Shown in pieces: positions 1-10,300 of a DNA stretch of 64,000 bases (positions within the stretch are counted from its first letter, which is position 1; every line of letters starts with the position of its first letter). The position numbers and the translations under genes were made by a program. The stretch is taken from NCBI GenBank assembly GCA_963575745.1, contig CAUYUJ010016060.1, forward strand, positions 502,967-566,966. Reading direction: 5' to 3'. A model generated the notes under the pieces. The model did no database searches. It had not been told where the DNA came from and saw only the letters and a program-made list of their open reading frames with translations. The DNA comes from Prorocentrum cordatum. Its lineage: Eukaryota > Sar > Dinophyceae > Prorocentrales > Prorocentraceae.

Positions 1-99
1 GCCGCCGCGCTGGCGAGCCGCCTGTGGTCGCCCCAGAGGAGGCCCGTCTCCGCGCGCGCGCGGAGCCTGCCCCGCCGTCGTCCTCCTTCCCTCTTTCCT

Positions 100-235
100 T
101 CGCTCCTCCTCCTCCTTCTCCTCCTCCTCCTCCTCCTCCTCTGCCTCCCCCTCCTTCTCCTCCTCCTCCTCCTCCTCCTCTTCCTCCTCATCTTCCTCTT
201 CCCCCTTATCTTCAGGAGCACCGAACAATATCCAG
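100..235 (+). repeat. CTC/CCT trinucleotide microsatellite
   Basis: Nearly uninterrupted pyrimidine tract of CTC/CCT triplets on the + strand, with CTT and ATC interruptions near its end. The open frames across it are low-complexity Pro/Ser/Leu and are not credible genes. Confidence 0.9.
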
Positions 236-899
236 ATGCGCGCCCCGCGGATGCGCAGTCGCACGGGTACGGGGCATCCGCGAGGGAGCGCCCCCGGATC
301 TGAGGGTCGCAGCCCAGGGGCCCATCCCGCGAGGCCCCCAGAGGCCCAGGTTTTCTGCCCACGATCCCTCCCTTAGGGGCTGGGATTGCGAAAGGCTTGT
401 GGCCATCGCCGCTGACTCTGAAGGGACACGACGGCGGCGATGATGACGACGACGGTGATGACGACGTCGACGATGACGGTCTGGAACCGAAAACTTGCTT
501 TTCGCCCACTGTCGCTCCCTATGCGGCGGGGGTGTGTTCAAGTGCACTGCGGTTTTCCTCGTTGCGATGCTGGAGTTTAGCACCGCTTGTCGCTTTCGTC
601 TTCCAGGGCAGCCCACTCCCTTTCCTGTTCCTCCGCTTCTACTTCCTCCTCCCCGCCGCCCTCCTCCTCCTCCTCCGCCTCCTCCTCTTTTTCTCTTTCT
701 CCTTATCTTTCTCCTTATCCTCTTCATACACACAAGGATTATCGTGCACCTTATCCGTTGCATTGGGACTGATTTGCGCAATCCGAGCCAACGAACACTC
801 ACGCGAGTTCGCTGGAACGACAAAAACAAACGCCTGGGGGATCGGTCTTCGATGATTTCGGCAGTCGGAGGATATGGAGATGTTCGAAACCTGGGCGGG
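236..899. other. Gene-free stretch with a second CTC microsatellite
   Basis: Mixed GC-rich sequence with a short GAC/GAT run (about 437-480) and a second CTC/CTT pyrimidine tract at about 640-725. No coding pattern, RNA gene or mobile element was recognised. Confidence 0.6.
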
Positions 900-2110
900 G
901 CACGCATACAAATTCTTGACGCTTCGCGTATCCCCACCAGTTCGCGTAGTCGCGTATCCCCACCCGGCTTGCGCCTGTCTTAGCTAATTCGCCTAGTTCG
1001 CGTCCCGGACTTTGCTCTTGCCGCCTGACCGTCGTCTCGCGGCCGCGACCGAAAAAAATCTCGCCACCAGCCGGACCTGGACTTGGCGCCCCTCTAGCGA
1101 CTCGTTCATCGTTCACCTCGCCTTCGCGACCACCAGGCGTGAGAGGGGTGTGGGCATCAGCTCGCTTACGTTTTCGCTTTCACAGAGTGGTCCACGCCGC
1201 CGGGCGTACATCGAAGTCCCTGGCATTTTGCTCAGGGCTGCACGATGCCTGAGCTTCCCTGGGTGCCCTCAGCCAGTCAGCCCTCGCCGTGCGGCTCAGC
1301 AGCTGCCTTGTGAGCTGGACGGCCGGCCCGCTGCGCGCCTAGCAGCTAATTAGGTATGTGTGCGTGCCCCGGACAGCTTCTGTCTCCGCCTGCGCTTTCG
1401 CTTGCGGACGCGACCGGAAAACAAGTATCCCCACCAGCCTTGCACTTCCATGGCCTCTGGTTTCCAGTCACCGCCACAGCCTGGCCGTGTCTGCCGGCGC
1501 CGCTGGCTGAATGGGACTCTGCCTAATTGGTTTACTCAGGAGTGGTCCAGCCTTCTTGGTCTGCCATGTGTGCTCGTCCCTGTCGGCCTGCAGCCTGCAC
1601 GTTGGTCTGTTTATGCAGCCCCGCGCTTCGCCACGCTTGTGGCGCGTCCACCTCTGGCGCCTGGTGCGACAAGGTTCAATTCATCCTTCCTGGTGGTCTC
1701 GCCTCTGGGATGCCCGCATGCTTGCCTGGCTCACCTGGCAGCTCCTGGCAACTCCTGCAGCCTCAGCCCTCGGCGCAGCTCAGCGTCCCTCGGCGGTAGT
1801 CCTGCAGTCGCCTGCGCGCGCTAGGTTAATTCGGTTCGCTCGTAGCCCGAGCTGACTTGTGACGCCGCTGTGCGCCTTCGCCTGCGGCTGCGACGGACAA
1901 AAAATATCCCCACCAGCCACGCTGCGCCTACGTGGTCCTCGTCTTCGGCACGCTCTTCTGCCTGCTCGCCTGGCCGGTGCCGCGGCGTGCGTGCCTGCAC
2001 GGCTTTTCCTTTTCGCTACCGGCGCGGCCCGCCGTAGCACGCTTGGTGTTTGACTTGCTTCGCGCACCCGCTAACCCAAAAATATCCCCACCAACCCATC
2101 CCAAGACAAC
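900..2110 (+). repeat. Degenerate tandem array with TATCCCCACCAG core
   Basis: A core reading roughly AAAATATCCCCACCAGCC recurs near 1050, 1415, 1895 and 2075, with two shorter versions near 925 and 955. Upstream of the cores at 1050, 1415 and 1895 there is a similar run containing CTAATT or TTAATT, then GC-rich sequence, then a GCGACCG-like stretch and an A-run. Spacing is irregular, about 180-480 bases. It looks like an old, diverged satellite; no protein was recognised. Confidence 0.55.
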
Positions 2111-2164
2111 AACTTTAGCGATTCGTGCCAGCTGTCGTGGTTATCGCGCGTACCTCCTCATGCC

Positions 2165-2352
2165 TTCGGAAAAAGGGGGGGGAGGAGGCGCAGGAGGATG
2201 CGGGGGAGAGAGAGGAGGGAGGAGGAGGAGGAGGAGGAGGAGGAGGAGGAGGAGGATAAGGAGGAGGAGGATAAGGAGGAGGAAAAGGGGAGGAAGAGGA
2301 GGAAGAGGAGGAGAAGGAAAAAGAAGAGGAGGACGACGACAAAGAGGAGGAA
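2165..2352 (+). repeat. GGA trinucleotide microsatellite
   Basis: Purine-only tract of GGA/GAG triplets with AAG interruptions, starting after a G-run. Its reverse strand gives poly-Ser/Pro open frames that are not genes. Confidence 0.9.
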
Positions 2353-2394
2353 CACATACGACCAGAACGACCTCCTCGGATGTCTCTCGTTTTG

Positions 2395-2931
2395 TTTTTG
2401 ACGCCTTTTGGAGCGTCTGGGGGACATCTTGAGTGCCTCGGGGATCCTCTTGAAGCCTCTTGGGAGCCTCTTGGGGCCGTCCGTCTGAGCGCCTCTCGGG
2501 ACCCTCTTGGGGCGCTCTTGGGAGCCTTGGGGACGCTCTTGGAGCCGTCTTGGAGGACATCGATCAAAAAAGAGGGGTTGCCCCTCAGGAGCCCCCAGAA
2601 TCACCTTCTAGACCCTTCTTGGAGCGCTCTTGGGCCCTCTTGGGGTGTCTTGGGGCTCTCTTGGGCATCAGTTGGGGCCCTCTTGGAGCCATCTTGAGGC
2701 CTCGGAAGGCTATCGAGAGCGGACGGGCGACGATGCAACAAGCATTGATTTTCACAAGGTTTTTGAAGGATTCGGGCCTCTTGGAGGCCTCCTCGGAGGT
2801 CTCGGAGGCCTCTTGGAGCCGTCTTGGGGCGGTCTTGGGGCCTTTGTGAGCATCTTCGGGGCCATCTTGGAGCTCATCGTGGGCTCTCCGAGGCGCTCTT
2901 GGGGGCGTCTTGGGCCATCCTGAACGCTCCA
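2395..2931 (+). repeat. Helically phased CTTGG array, block A
   Basis: Degenerate units starting CTTGG, CTCGG or CTGGG recur every 9-12 bases, most often 10-11, across the block. A non-periodic stretch at about 2700-2765 interrupts it. Because the mean spacing is not a multiple of three, all frames stay partly open and give Leu/Gly/Ala-rich peptides; these are not treated as genes. Confidence 0.7.
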
Positions 2932-3640
2932 ACTACCAGCGCCCCCCCCGTCCCGGTCCAGATGATAAACCCCTCCCCGAAGGGGGAGAAGGACGTCGGA
3001 AGAGCGGAAGAGGAGCCTCCCTGGACCACCTACGCCCTAAAGGGCTGGTGGGATTTCCATCGCCTCCCGAGGTCACCGGAGACCGATCCACCAGGCTGTG
3101 GTTCTGGATGAATCCCCGCCTCGCTCGCGATCCCTCTTCTCCAAAGTCTGACTGCATCAACTGGCATTCCGAAAACCCGCGCGAATCTCTCTGATCGGCG
3201 CTGGGCCCTCTGGCGGTGCCTCTGGCGCCATCCCTGTTGCGCTCCGCTCGCCTGCGAGGGTGTTCCGGCGCATATCCATCGGGGGTGGATAGACCTCCTA
3301 CCCTGACACGTCGATTAGCGAATTGGCCGTTTTCGGTTCGCAGGAGGGCGTCCTGGCCGTCATTTTTGCGGGTAGGTCAGTCGGTTTCGGCCCCAGGCCC
3401 TTTTAATTAAAGGGTGGTTTATTAAATGGAGGTTTGTCCACCGCCGAATCCAGGAAGGCCGCGCGGACCTCCTAAGGCTCCTCGGGAAGAGTTTGCCGCA
3501 GGGGTCCTTCCCTGTTTTTGAAGAGATCGGTGGGTGCTGGGCGCGGCCGCGTCGGGGTGCCTCGGGGCTCCTCGGCTTTAATTCCTCACCAGAGGGTTCC
3601 CCGGGGCTCATCGCCTCTGCTCCCTTACAAGGCTTTGCCG
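2932..3640. other. Gene-free stretch with a possible decayed TIR element
   Basis: No gene recognised. At about 3172-3262 the sequence resembles the left part of the element at 30126-30250 (CCGCGCGRAT, then GATCGGCGCTGGGCCC), but no matching right end was found. The rest is unassigned. Confidence 0.35.
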
Positions 3641-4020
3641 GATGTCCTTGTCTCTTCGATGTGTTGTTTTGTTGTTTGGGTATTGGTTCTTTGGCACCCT
3701 GGTAGTAGTCATTTGGTTTCTTGGTCTGGGCTCCTTGGTTTCTTGGTCTTGGTTCCTTGGTCGTGGCTCCTTGGCTCCTTGGTCCTGGGTCATCGGTTCT
3801 GTGGTCATTCGTCTCAGGTTCTTGTTACTGTGTTCTTGGTCCCTTTCTGTCTCGCCACGCAATGCAGTGCAACGCAGTGCTACGCAGTACCGAACACTGC
3901 CAAGCAATGCCAAGCAACGCCAAGGAAAGTAGCGCAACATGCCAAACAAAAATGCCAAGCACTCTGCCGAGCAATCTGCCAACCATTGCCAAGCAGCGCC
4001 ATGCACTGCGCCTCGGCGCC
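3640..4020 (+). repeat. Short-period repeats: TTGGT units, then GCAATGCCAA units
   Basis: From about 3715 to 3840 CTTGGTYY-like units repeat at roughly 10-base spacing. From about 3850 to 4015 the sequence changes to GCAATGCCAA and GCAACGC units with 5- or 10-base periodicity. Several open frames cross it in both directions and none is convincing. Confidence 0.55.
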
Positions 4021-4046
4021 TCTGCAATGTGAAGTGTCCCTTCGTT

Positions 4047-4126
4047 GGGGTCCGCGCTGGGTTCATCTCATGAACCCAGCGCGGACCCTGAGGACAAACA
4101 ACCTGCATTCATAGACATAAGCCTAC
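4047..4126. repeat. Partial copy of the large palindromic element
   Basis: The right arm (4070-4126) matches the right arm of the palindrome at 4201-4317 at about 52 of 57 positions by eye. Only about 20 bases of left arm remain (4047-4066). The two copies flank a TATATA/GTAT microsatellite. Confidence 0.85.
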
Positions 4127-4150
4127 ACATACATATATATATATATACAC

Positions 4151-4181
<31 letters not shown>

Positions 4182-4200
4182 TATATATATGTATGTACTT
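4127..4200. repeat. TA and GTAT microsatellite
   Basis: TA dinucleotides followed by (GTAT)n, lying exactly between two copies of the palindromic element. Confidence 0.9.
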
Positions 4201-4317
4201 GTAGATTTATGTATATGAGTGCAGGTTGTTTGTCCTCGGGGTCCGCGCTGGGTACATGATATGAACCCAGCGCGGACCCCGAGGACAAACAACCTGCACT
4301 CATATACATAAAGCTAC
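4201..4317. repeat. Near-perfect 117-bp palindrome with 57-bp arms
   Basis: Arms 4201-4257 and 4261-4317 are reverse complements at 55 of 57 positions by direct comparison, separated by three bases. Such a structure could extrude as a cruciform or fold as one long hairpin in RNA. It encodes no convincing protein. It may be a foldback transposon or a repeat made by template switching. Confidence 0.95.
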
Positions 4318-4573
4318 ACACATTTATACATAATGTATTTGCGCAGGTTGCTTCTCCTCTGTCCGCATCCATCAGAATACGCACATCAGGACGTCGCACA
4401 GCTTGCTCGGCCGGTGGCGAGAGGCCGCTTCGCCCGCCCGTGGGGCCGCCAGCAAACGCCGCTCCGGACGAGGAGCCGGCCCCACGGAGGAAGTGCCGAT
4501 TCGGGGGTGTGCACGTCGCGGAGGACCCTGCGACAAAGGGGAGGCTGTCGTGTGCTCCCCGCCCCAGTTAACT

Positions 4574-4698
4574 TGGTATCGCTCGGACGTGTGCGTTTTT
4601 TCTCGGCGGAGATTCTTAAGGAGCATCCTGGATCACCCTGCGAAACAACCACGCACGAAACCGAAAAAAACACAGGGAATGGACGTCCGAGCGATGGC
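4574..4698. mobile_element. TIR element family 2, copy 1 (about 125 bp)
   Basis: Begins TGGTATCGCTCGGACGT and ends ACGTCCGAGCGATGGC, which are inverted repeats of each other. The interior contains CGGCGGAG, GGAGCATCCTGGATCA and an ACGCACGAAACCGAA block shared with the copies at 17423-17550 and 58135-58266. The size, TIRs and lack of coding capacity fit a MITE. Target-site duplications are not clear. Confidence 0.85.
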
Positions 4699-4854
4699 GA
4701 GAGAAAGGGGGGCCGGTGATGACGACGGCGGCTCTCCCGCCCGGCCCACATCCGTCCGAAGTCAGTCGCTGGACGCCTCCAGTCAAGCAGCGGCGAAGCG
4801 TCCTGGCTCGCCCATAGCCCCACCAAACAAAGTTCTAAGGTCCTTTTGTGGTTC

Positions 4855-4975
4855 CCACGAAATGTTCTCAGAACATTTCTGGCTGAGACTGTCTTGTTTT
4901 AGCACATCGGGTTCATGTTCTAAGAACCTGGTTTTTGTTCTTAGAACATATTGGGGTTCTAGGAACATTTCGTGG
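4855..4975. repeat. Foldback element of GTTCT/AGAAC palindromes
   Basis: Ends are CCACGAAATGTTC and its reverse complement GAACATTTCGTGG. Between them are several near-palindromes, including TTCTCAGAAC, TTCTAAGAAC and TTCTTAGAAC. The whole 121-bp stretch could fold into a multi-hairpin structure. No coding capacity. Confidence 0.8.
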
Positions 4976-5222
4976 TATGGCTATAGGAATGCCGGGACGG
5001 TCTTCCCTCCTCAATCCAGAGGTGCACCCCCTGACACGCTTCTTCGAGGCGATGGAGGACGAGAAGCGCCATGAAGGGTCGCCGTTGTCTCGACTTGGCC
5101 CCTCTCCAGTCGTGCTCGTCCCTCTCTCCGCTGTGCCACACCCTGCGGGGTACTGCACACAAGGCCACACGGGAGGATCCGGGTTTGGCCCCTCTGGTGT
5201 CCTCTCTTCCCCTTCCTATGTC

Positions 5223-5420
5223 CCAACCATCCCGTGGTGCTGGGTCCTCGTTTTCAAGAGACAGCGTCCCGCGTCACCTCACCTCACCTCACCTCATCTC
5301 CTTTCTTCCCTTTCCTATTTCCCAACCATCCCGTGGTGTTGGGTCCTCGCTTTCAAGAGACAGCGTCCCGCGTCACCTCATTTCACCTCGCCTCGCCTCC
5401 CGCTGCCCCTTCCTCCCTCC
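5223..5420 (+). repeat. 99-bp tandem duplication
   Basis: CCAACCATCCCGTGGTG at 5223 recurs at 5322 with the following roughly 75 bases conserved, including an AAGAGACAGCGTCCCGCGTC block, before both units run into CACCT/CCTCG repeats. Confidence 0.9.
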
Positions 5421-5459
5421 CCGCTGCTCCCTCCCCCCTCCTCCCCCTCCTTGCTTATG

Positions 5460-6062
5460 CTCTCCCCAGTGGCACAGGCCGCATGCGTCAACGCCACTCA
5501 TTTAGGCTCACCCCTCACACGGTTCGTGGCCCCATAGGGAGCTCCACCGAGGGCTCCAGCGACAGGGTCCCCATGCGGGGACCGCCACCAATTTTGGCAC
5601 AACCCTTACACAGCTCGTGGCCCCACAGGGAGCTCCACCGAAGGCCCCAGTGGCAGGGTCCGCATGCGGGGACCGCCACCCATCTTGGCACATCCCTCAC
5701 ACAGTTCGTCGCCCCACAGGGAGCTCCATCGAAGGCCCCAGTGGCAGGTTCCGCATGCGTCAACGCCACTCATTTCGGCACACCCCTCACACGGTTCGTG
5801 GCCAGGGAGTTCCACCGAAGGTTTCAGTGGTAGGGTTCGCATGCGTCAACGCCACCCATTCCGGCGCACCCTTCACGCGGTTCGTGGCCCCACAGGGAGC
5901 TCCACCGACGGCTCCAGTGGCACAGGTCGCATGCGTCAGCGCCGCCCAGGACAGCGCTTCGTGGCTTCATAGGGAACTCCACCGAAGGCTACAGTGGCAC
6001 AGGCCGCATGCGTCAACGCCACCCAGGACAGCGCTTCGTGGCCTCATGGGGAGCTTCACCGC
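5460..6062 (+). repeat. Seven-unit minisatellite shrinking from 91 to 77 bp
   Basis: The anchor GGGAGCTCCACCGA (with variants) occurs at about 5541, 5632, 5723, 5809, 5899, 5976 and 6053, giving spacings of 91, 91, 86, 90, 77 and 77. Each unit also carries GGTYCGCATGCGTCAACGCC or a GGGGACC variant and a TTCGTGGCCCCACAGG block. The units are not all multiples of three, which argues against a repetitive protein. Confidence 0.9.
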
Positions 6063-6184
6063 AACCCGTACCCACAATGCGGTACTCGTAACTGCATATG
6101 GTTGGGCCCTTCGTCAGGCGGTTTTTTCTCGCTGTGCTTGCCAACATGTTAAATTGCAACACAAGCGTGTTCTTCCCTCGACCT

Positions 6185-6270
6185 CCTCCACTCCATCATC
6201 GGGGAGGAGGAGGGGGTAGAAGAGAGAGGAGGAGAGGGAGGAGGAGAGGGAGGAAGAAGATGAGGAGGGG
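6185..6270 (+). repeat. GGA-rich purine tract
   Basis: Purine tract of GGA/GAG units directly upstream of the truncated LINE relic at 6331. Confidence 0.8.
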
Positions 6271-6330
6271 TTTCGTGCGGGAAAGCACCGAGCTCACCCC
6301 AAGGCCCACACAACCCGAGCCATGAGATAG

Positions 6331-8418
6331 CGCAAGATGTGCCAGCGTGTTTCCCGACTGAAGAAATTTACAGCTAAGATGCCTGGTGATAAAGCTAGGC
6401 TTATGGCTACGAATGCCCTCCCCGCGGTCACCTAAGGAGGTGACATCAATGCATTCAGTCCATGCCAGGTCACTAGGCTCAGACAGTCAGCTGCAGCAGC
6501 TAGTGGAGTCTCGATTCGGGGTGTCGATGTGGAGTTAGCGTGGGGTTTGTCTCGTGCCAGGGATCCACTAGAAGTTGCAGGCATGACGTTGCGACGCTAT
6601 GCGGCTGAATGGTGGCAAGCCACCATCCCTAGAACCGACCTCCAACGGCAACAGTCTGATGTTCTAAGCCCGTCCACGCTCACCAAGCTTTTTAGAGCTG
6701 CCCAGACTGCTGGCCCCAGTGCTCTGCCACTAAGCGCCAGTGGTTTAAGTGGAGCAAGGGGCCCATATCTGATACTATTGCGTGGGTCAAGGAAGGTGCC
6801 TGGGCGTTCAAGAGCCCATCTGTCGTCACTGACCGTCTTGGTATTGATATCGAGCTGAATTTGATCTCGCCAGTTTATTTTGCCCAAAGGTTCGTGTCGC
6901 AATGTAAGGATGCTCGAATTCAGGCCGCTGTCAGAAAGGTTGTTGAGCGCCACCCTTGTGCTGAAGCTCAGGCCCTTCAGGAGCGAGGGCTCTGGTGGGA
7001 GCTCAGTGCGAGGTTCCTGCGCTCTGCTCATAACTTGCTGCCTCGTTCTGTCAGCGTGCTCAAGCAGGCCATGGGGGGTGCTGTCCTCACGGCTGAGAAC
7101 CTCAGGAAATGGGGTTATTCTGTCCCTCTTGAATGTAAGTTTTGCGGCAAGCCAGGCACGACCTTCCACAGGTGTTGGGAGTGCCCGCATGGCGCAGGAA
7201 AAAGAGAAGAGACTTGTACGCCAGAGTTGCTCCAAGATGCCATTGCTGCTGGTGACCAGAGCCTCCTGTATACCAGAGCGTGGCTTCCAACGTTTGATGT
7301 CGCTGAGCCTGCGCCTGACTGGGACCTCAGGTACAGAGATGCTGAAGGCCCGTGTGAAAGGTTCGAGTTCACTCGGGATGCTAAGCTGTTCTCTGATGGC
7401 AGTTGTTTCCGCCCAACTCTAGGCGAGTTGGCCAGAGTTGATTTCGGCGTGTGCGAGCTAGATGCTGAAGGAAACCTGTGCCGTGCTATTTTTGGCCCCG
7501 TCCCTAAACTTTTTGGTCAGCGTTCAGGCGTAGGAGAGCATGCTGCCCTGATGGTGGGGGGCCTTACACACGGAAGGAGCCCTCCCCAGCAGCCTCACTG
7601 TTGACTACCAAGCCTTGATCAGGGCTGGCTTTAACCCCCAAGCAGCCCTCTCCCAGAATTCGGTGGCGCCTCACTTCTTCCGTAAGATTGCTGTTGACAT
7701 CCCCGAAGGCTGGATCAATGTTAAGAAAACCAAGGCCCATAGAGAGGAGAACCAAGCTGAAAGCCCCGAAGACCTGGAAGCCATCAGAGGCAATAAGTGC
7801 GCTGATTGGCTAGCTAGAGGGGGTGCTAGGCTCCATGAGTTTCCTCCTTTAGTGGCTGAGGAAATATCTCACACTGTTATTCCTATTACAAACTTTGTAT
7901 TCCCATGGCTTCTATCCTTGCTGAGTTGCCCACCCCAGGAGAAATCTTCGGGGAGCTCAACAAGGGGAGTGTGGGCCCGAGGGGTAGGCGGGGACCGAGA
8001 GACCCACACACTCCTTATTTGGCTGGTTACCACTGGAGATGTGAGTTTTGTTTGCGGCGGATCAGTTGTAGAACTCGGTTTGAGTGTAGGTAATGGTCGG
8101 TTGAATGCGTCTCTCCTCAGGGTCCTGTCCGCCCCTGATTATAACAAACGCAAGTTGCATGTTGCCTGGACGGTCCTCCATGGTACCCCAGTCCTGTTTT
8201 GTGTTTGCTGTGGCGCGTTTGCAACGTTGAAGGCCCTTGCATTGTCAAAGCCGTGTCACCCCAATCCGAAATCCAAAGAGCTTCGGACCCTCCTTCGTGG
8301 TTTCCTGCCGCAGACCTCGTGCAGGATTGGCCCAGCCCTGCCTCTTGGCAGGACGCCGCTGGGCGAGCTCGCGGCCAAGTTCCAGCAGGACTGCGCGAGG
8401 AGGGATGGGGGACTCTAA
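6331..8418 (+). pseudogene. 5'-truncated LINE-type retroelement relic: post-RT region, zinc motif and RNase H
   Basis: Reads as the C-terminal part of a LINE-like polyprotein; the reverse transcriptase core is missing, as expected of 5' truncation. From 6331 one frame gives a post-RT segment with an in-frame TAA at 6433. The frame moves near 6750 and continues to 7604, with a zf-RVT-like zinc motif near 7134-7185 (CxxC, then H and C) and RNase H residues Asp in FSDGSC and Glu in GVGEHAAL. It then moves again near 7597, giving VDYQAL (third acidic residue), a KKTKAH motif and RGNKCADWLAR. Another shift covers about 7905-8093 (HWRCEFC), and the first frame returns with a CVCCGAF motif near 8195. 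All expected RNase H acidic residues survive but are split between frames, so it is inactive as it stands. Confidence 0.8.
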
Positions 8419-8748
8419 TATTTTTCTTGTTGTTTGAAAGTTGAGCATTGTTCGGCTTCAGATACCTTCAGATTGCCCAGATTGCCCAGGAGGAGGAGGA
8501 TGAAACGAGACGAGACGAGCCCATGTAATCCGCAGCTGTCACACGGGGCATCAGCTTGGCACGGGATCAAGGGGACGGGTAACTTCGACCCTCACGGAAT
8601 TGCTGAAATACGAATTTGTAGCTCACTCTCCTCGAGCGAGGTACTGGCCTGCCGACGCCTCTGAGGCACGCAAGTTCAGCTTAGGGTCGGCTCGAACGGC
8701 ACGGGAGACAGCTCGAGTAAGCATGTTATTGTTTACTGCTGGCTCTCG
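8419..8748. other. Gene-free spacer between two retroelement relics
   Basis: Short spacer between a + strand relic and the 3' end of a - strand relic. No poly-A tail, target-site duplication or gene was recognised. Confidence 0.5.
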
Positions 8749-9925
8749 CTAGTCGGTGCTCGTCCCCTCCCACGCCCCCGACTCACCGTCCCCGAGCATC
8801 AGGATGTTGCTGGATGCCACCGTGCTGGTCCAGAACTCCTCCGCGTCCGACCTCAGCTGCCTCTCCTCCTCGGCCTGGTCCCCCTCGGCGTGGGTACGCG
8901 TCGCGATGTAGTGGATCCCTGCCACGAAGATGAGCAGGCGCGGAGGGCCTCGCCCTCGATGTGTTCCACGCCCGATTTGTTGGCCTGCTCCTTGCACCCC
9001 TTCGCACGATCCGCCAGCTCCTTGCTCTTCACGCCGTACTGCTTGCGCGCCGCCACGAGCGCTGCCGGGAAGCCCTGCACCGCGCTCATCTCGTACGTGA
9101 TGGACACCGCCTCCGACAGGTCTGCCATGCCACGCGTGGTGGCTAGAAGAAGCCGGGCCACCAGCATGAACAGCTTGCCGTTGTTCTCCTCGCTGCCCTT
9201 GCCGCCGCCGCCCTCGGTCTTCGCCCTCTTGTCCTGACCTCCTGCTGCCTCGGGCCTCCTCGCCTGCGTTGGGCTGAACCACGATGGCATCGCCAGCCAC
9301 CTCGGGCATGGCTCCCAGCACCACGAGTCGTGCCGTCGGGGGGAGGAGGCCTTGGTCGGTAAGGCTGTAGCTTCCACTGTAAATGTGAGCACAGATGGCT
9401 ACAAAGTGAATCCAGATCGGCAGCCTTGTGTACAAACATTGGACAATCATAAATCTGGGGAGGAGCGAATGCCGTCAATGATGTAGGGCCCCTCGTTGAA
9501 CAACTGCCTCTGAGAACAGACCCGAGAAGATGGCGAGCTGCGGTCACCCTCGTTGAGAATAGTTGCCTACAGTGTATACACATATTGCATGGCGTGAGGA
9601 CGGCTGGGAGGGTTCGTACATAATGGTGTGCACGCATGTGGTTTGACAGAGCTTTGCGATCGTTACTTGCAGCATTGCATACGTTACCGTTATCGTCTAC
9701 GATCTTGCACCTGTAGTTGCCCTCCTCCCCCGTCCCCTTGTCCTCCACCTCGTCCTCCACCTGAGTAGTTGCTGTAGAAATACATACCCCAGGCGGAGGA
9801 ATGTTGACCCCGAACTCCCTGGCCCTGAGCTCCGTGACGTCGATTTTTATAAAGTCCTCGGCGGCTTCGGGGTCTGACACAATCCTCAAATCTGCAAGAA
9901 ACTCACCAAGCGCATAATATTCCAA
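8749..9925 (-). pseudogene. Decayed retroelement-associated ORF with C2H2-like zinc fingers
   Basis: Read on the - strand from 9925. The first frame (to about 9440) has a C2H2-like finger with C73, C83, H96 and H100, then a second cysteine/histidine cluster (C113, C116, C119, H132, C142) in the context FSTRVTAARH. The reading continues in other frames: one from about 9390 to 8930 contains a basic GGQDKRAKTEGGGGKG stretch and a hydrophobic helix with GKLFMLVARLLLATTR, and a last one ends at 8749 with EEFWTSTVASSNILMLGD. This order of finger region, basic linker and helical region resembles ORFs that accompany retroelements in dinoflagellates, from memory. At least two frame changes imply a pseudogene, although undetected introns could explain one. 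Confidence 0.6.
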
Positions 9926-9954
9926 ACGCTCTGACGCGAAGTCCAGGTCCTGGA

Positions 9955-10300
9955 CCAGTTGTGGGAGGAGGAGGAGGGGGGAGGGAGGAGGGAGGGAGGG
10001 AGGGAGGGAGGGAGGGAGGGAGGGGAGGGAGGGAGGGAGGGAGGGAGGGAGGGAGGGGAGGGAGGGAGGGAGGGAGGGAGGGAGGAGGAGGAGGAGGAGG
10101 AGGAGGAGGAGGAGGAGGAGGAGGAGGAGGAGGAGGAGGAGGAGGAAGAAGGAATAAGAGAAGCAGAAAGCAGAAGCAGAAGAAGCATAAGCAGAAGCAG
10201 AAGCAGAAGCAGAAGAAGAAGAGAAGAGGAGGAGGAGGAGAGGAGGAGGAGGAGGAGGAGGGAGGATCAGGGGGCAGGAGGTGGAGGAGGGGGGTGGAGG
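9955..10300 (+). repeat. GGGA, GGA and GCAGAA repeat block
   Basis: (GGGA)n from about 9985 to 10083, pure GGA to about 10145, AGAAGC/GCAGAA hexamers to about 10225, then GGA again. It abuts the 5' side of the - strand relic. The open frames here are poly-Gly/Glu/Arg artefacts. Confidence 0.95.

Noticed and set aside
5460-6062. CRISPR-like array of regularly spaced repeats
   Set aside because: The units are contiguous tandem repeats of about 90 bp without unique spacers, and no cas gene is present.
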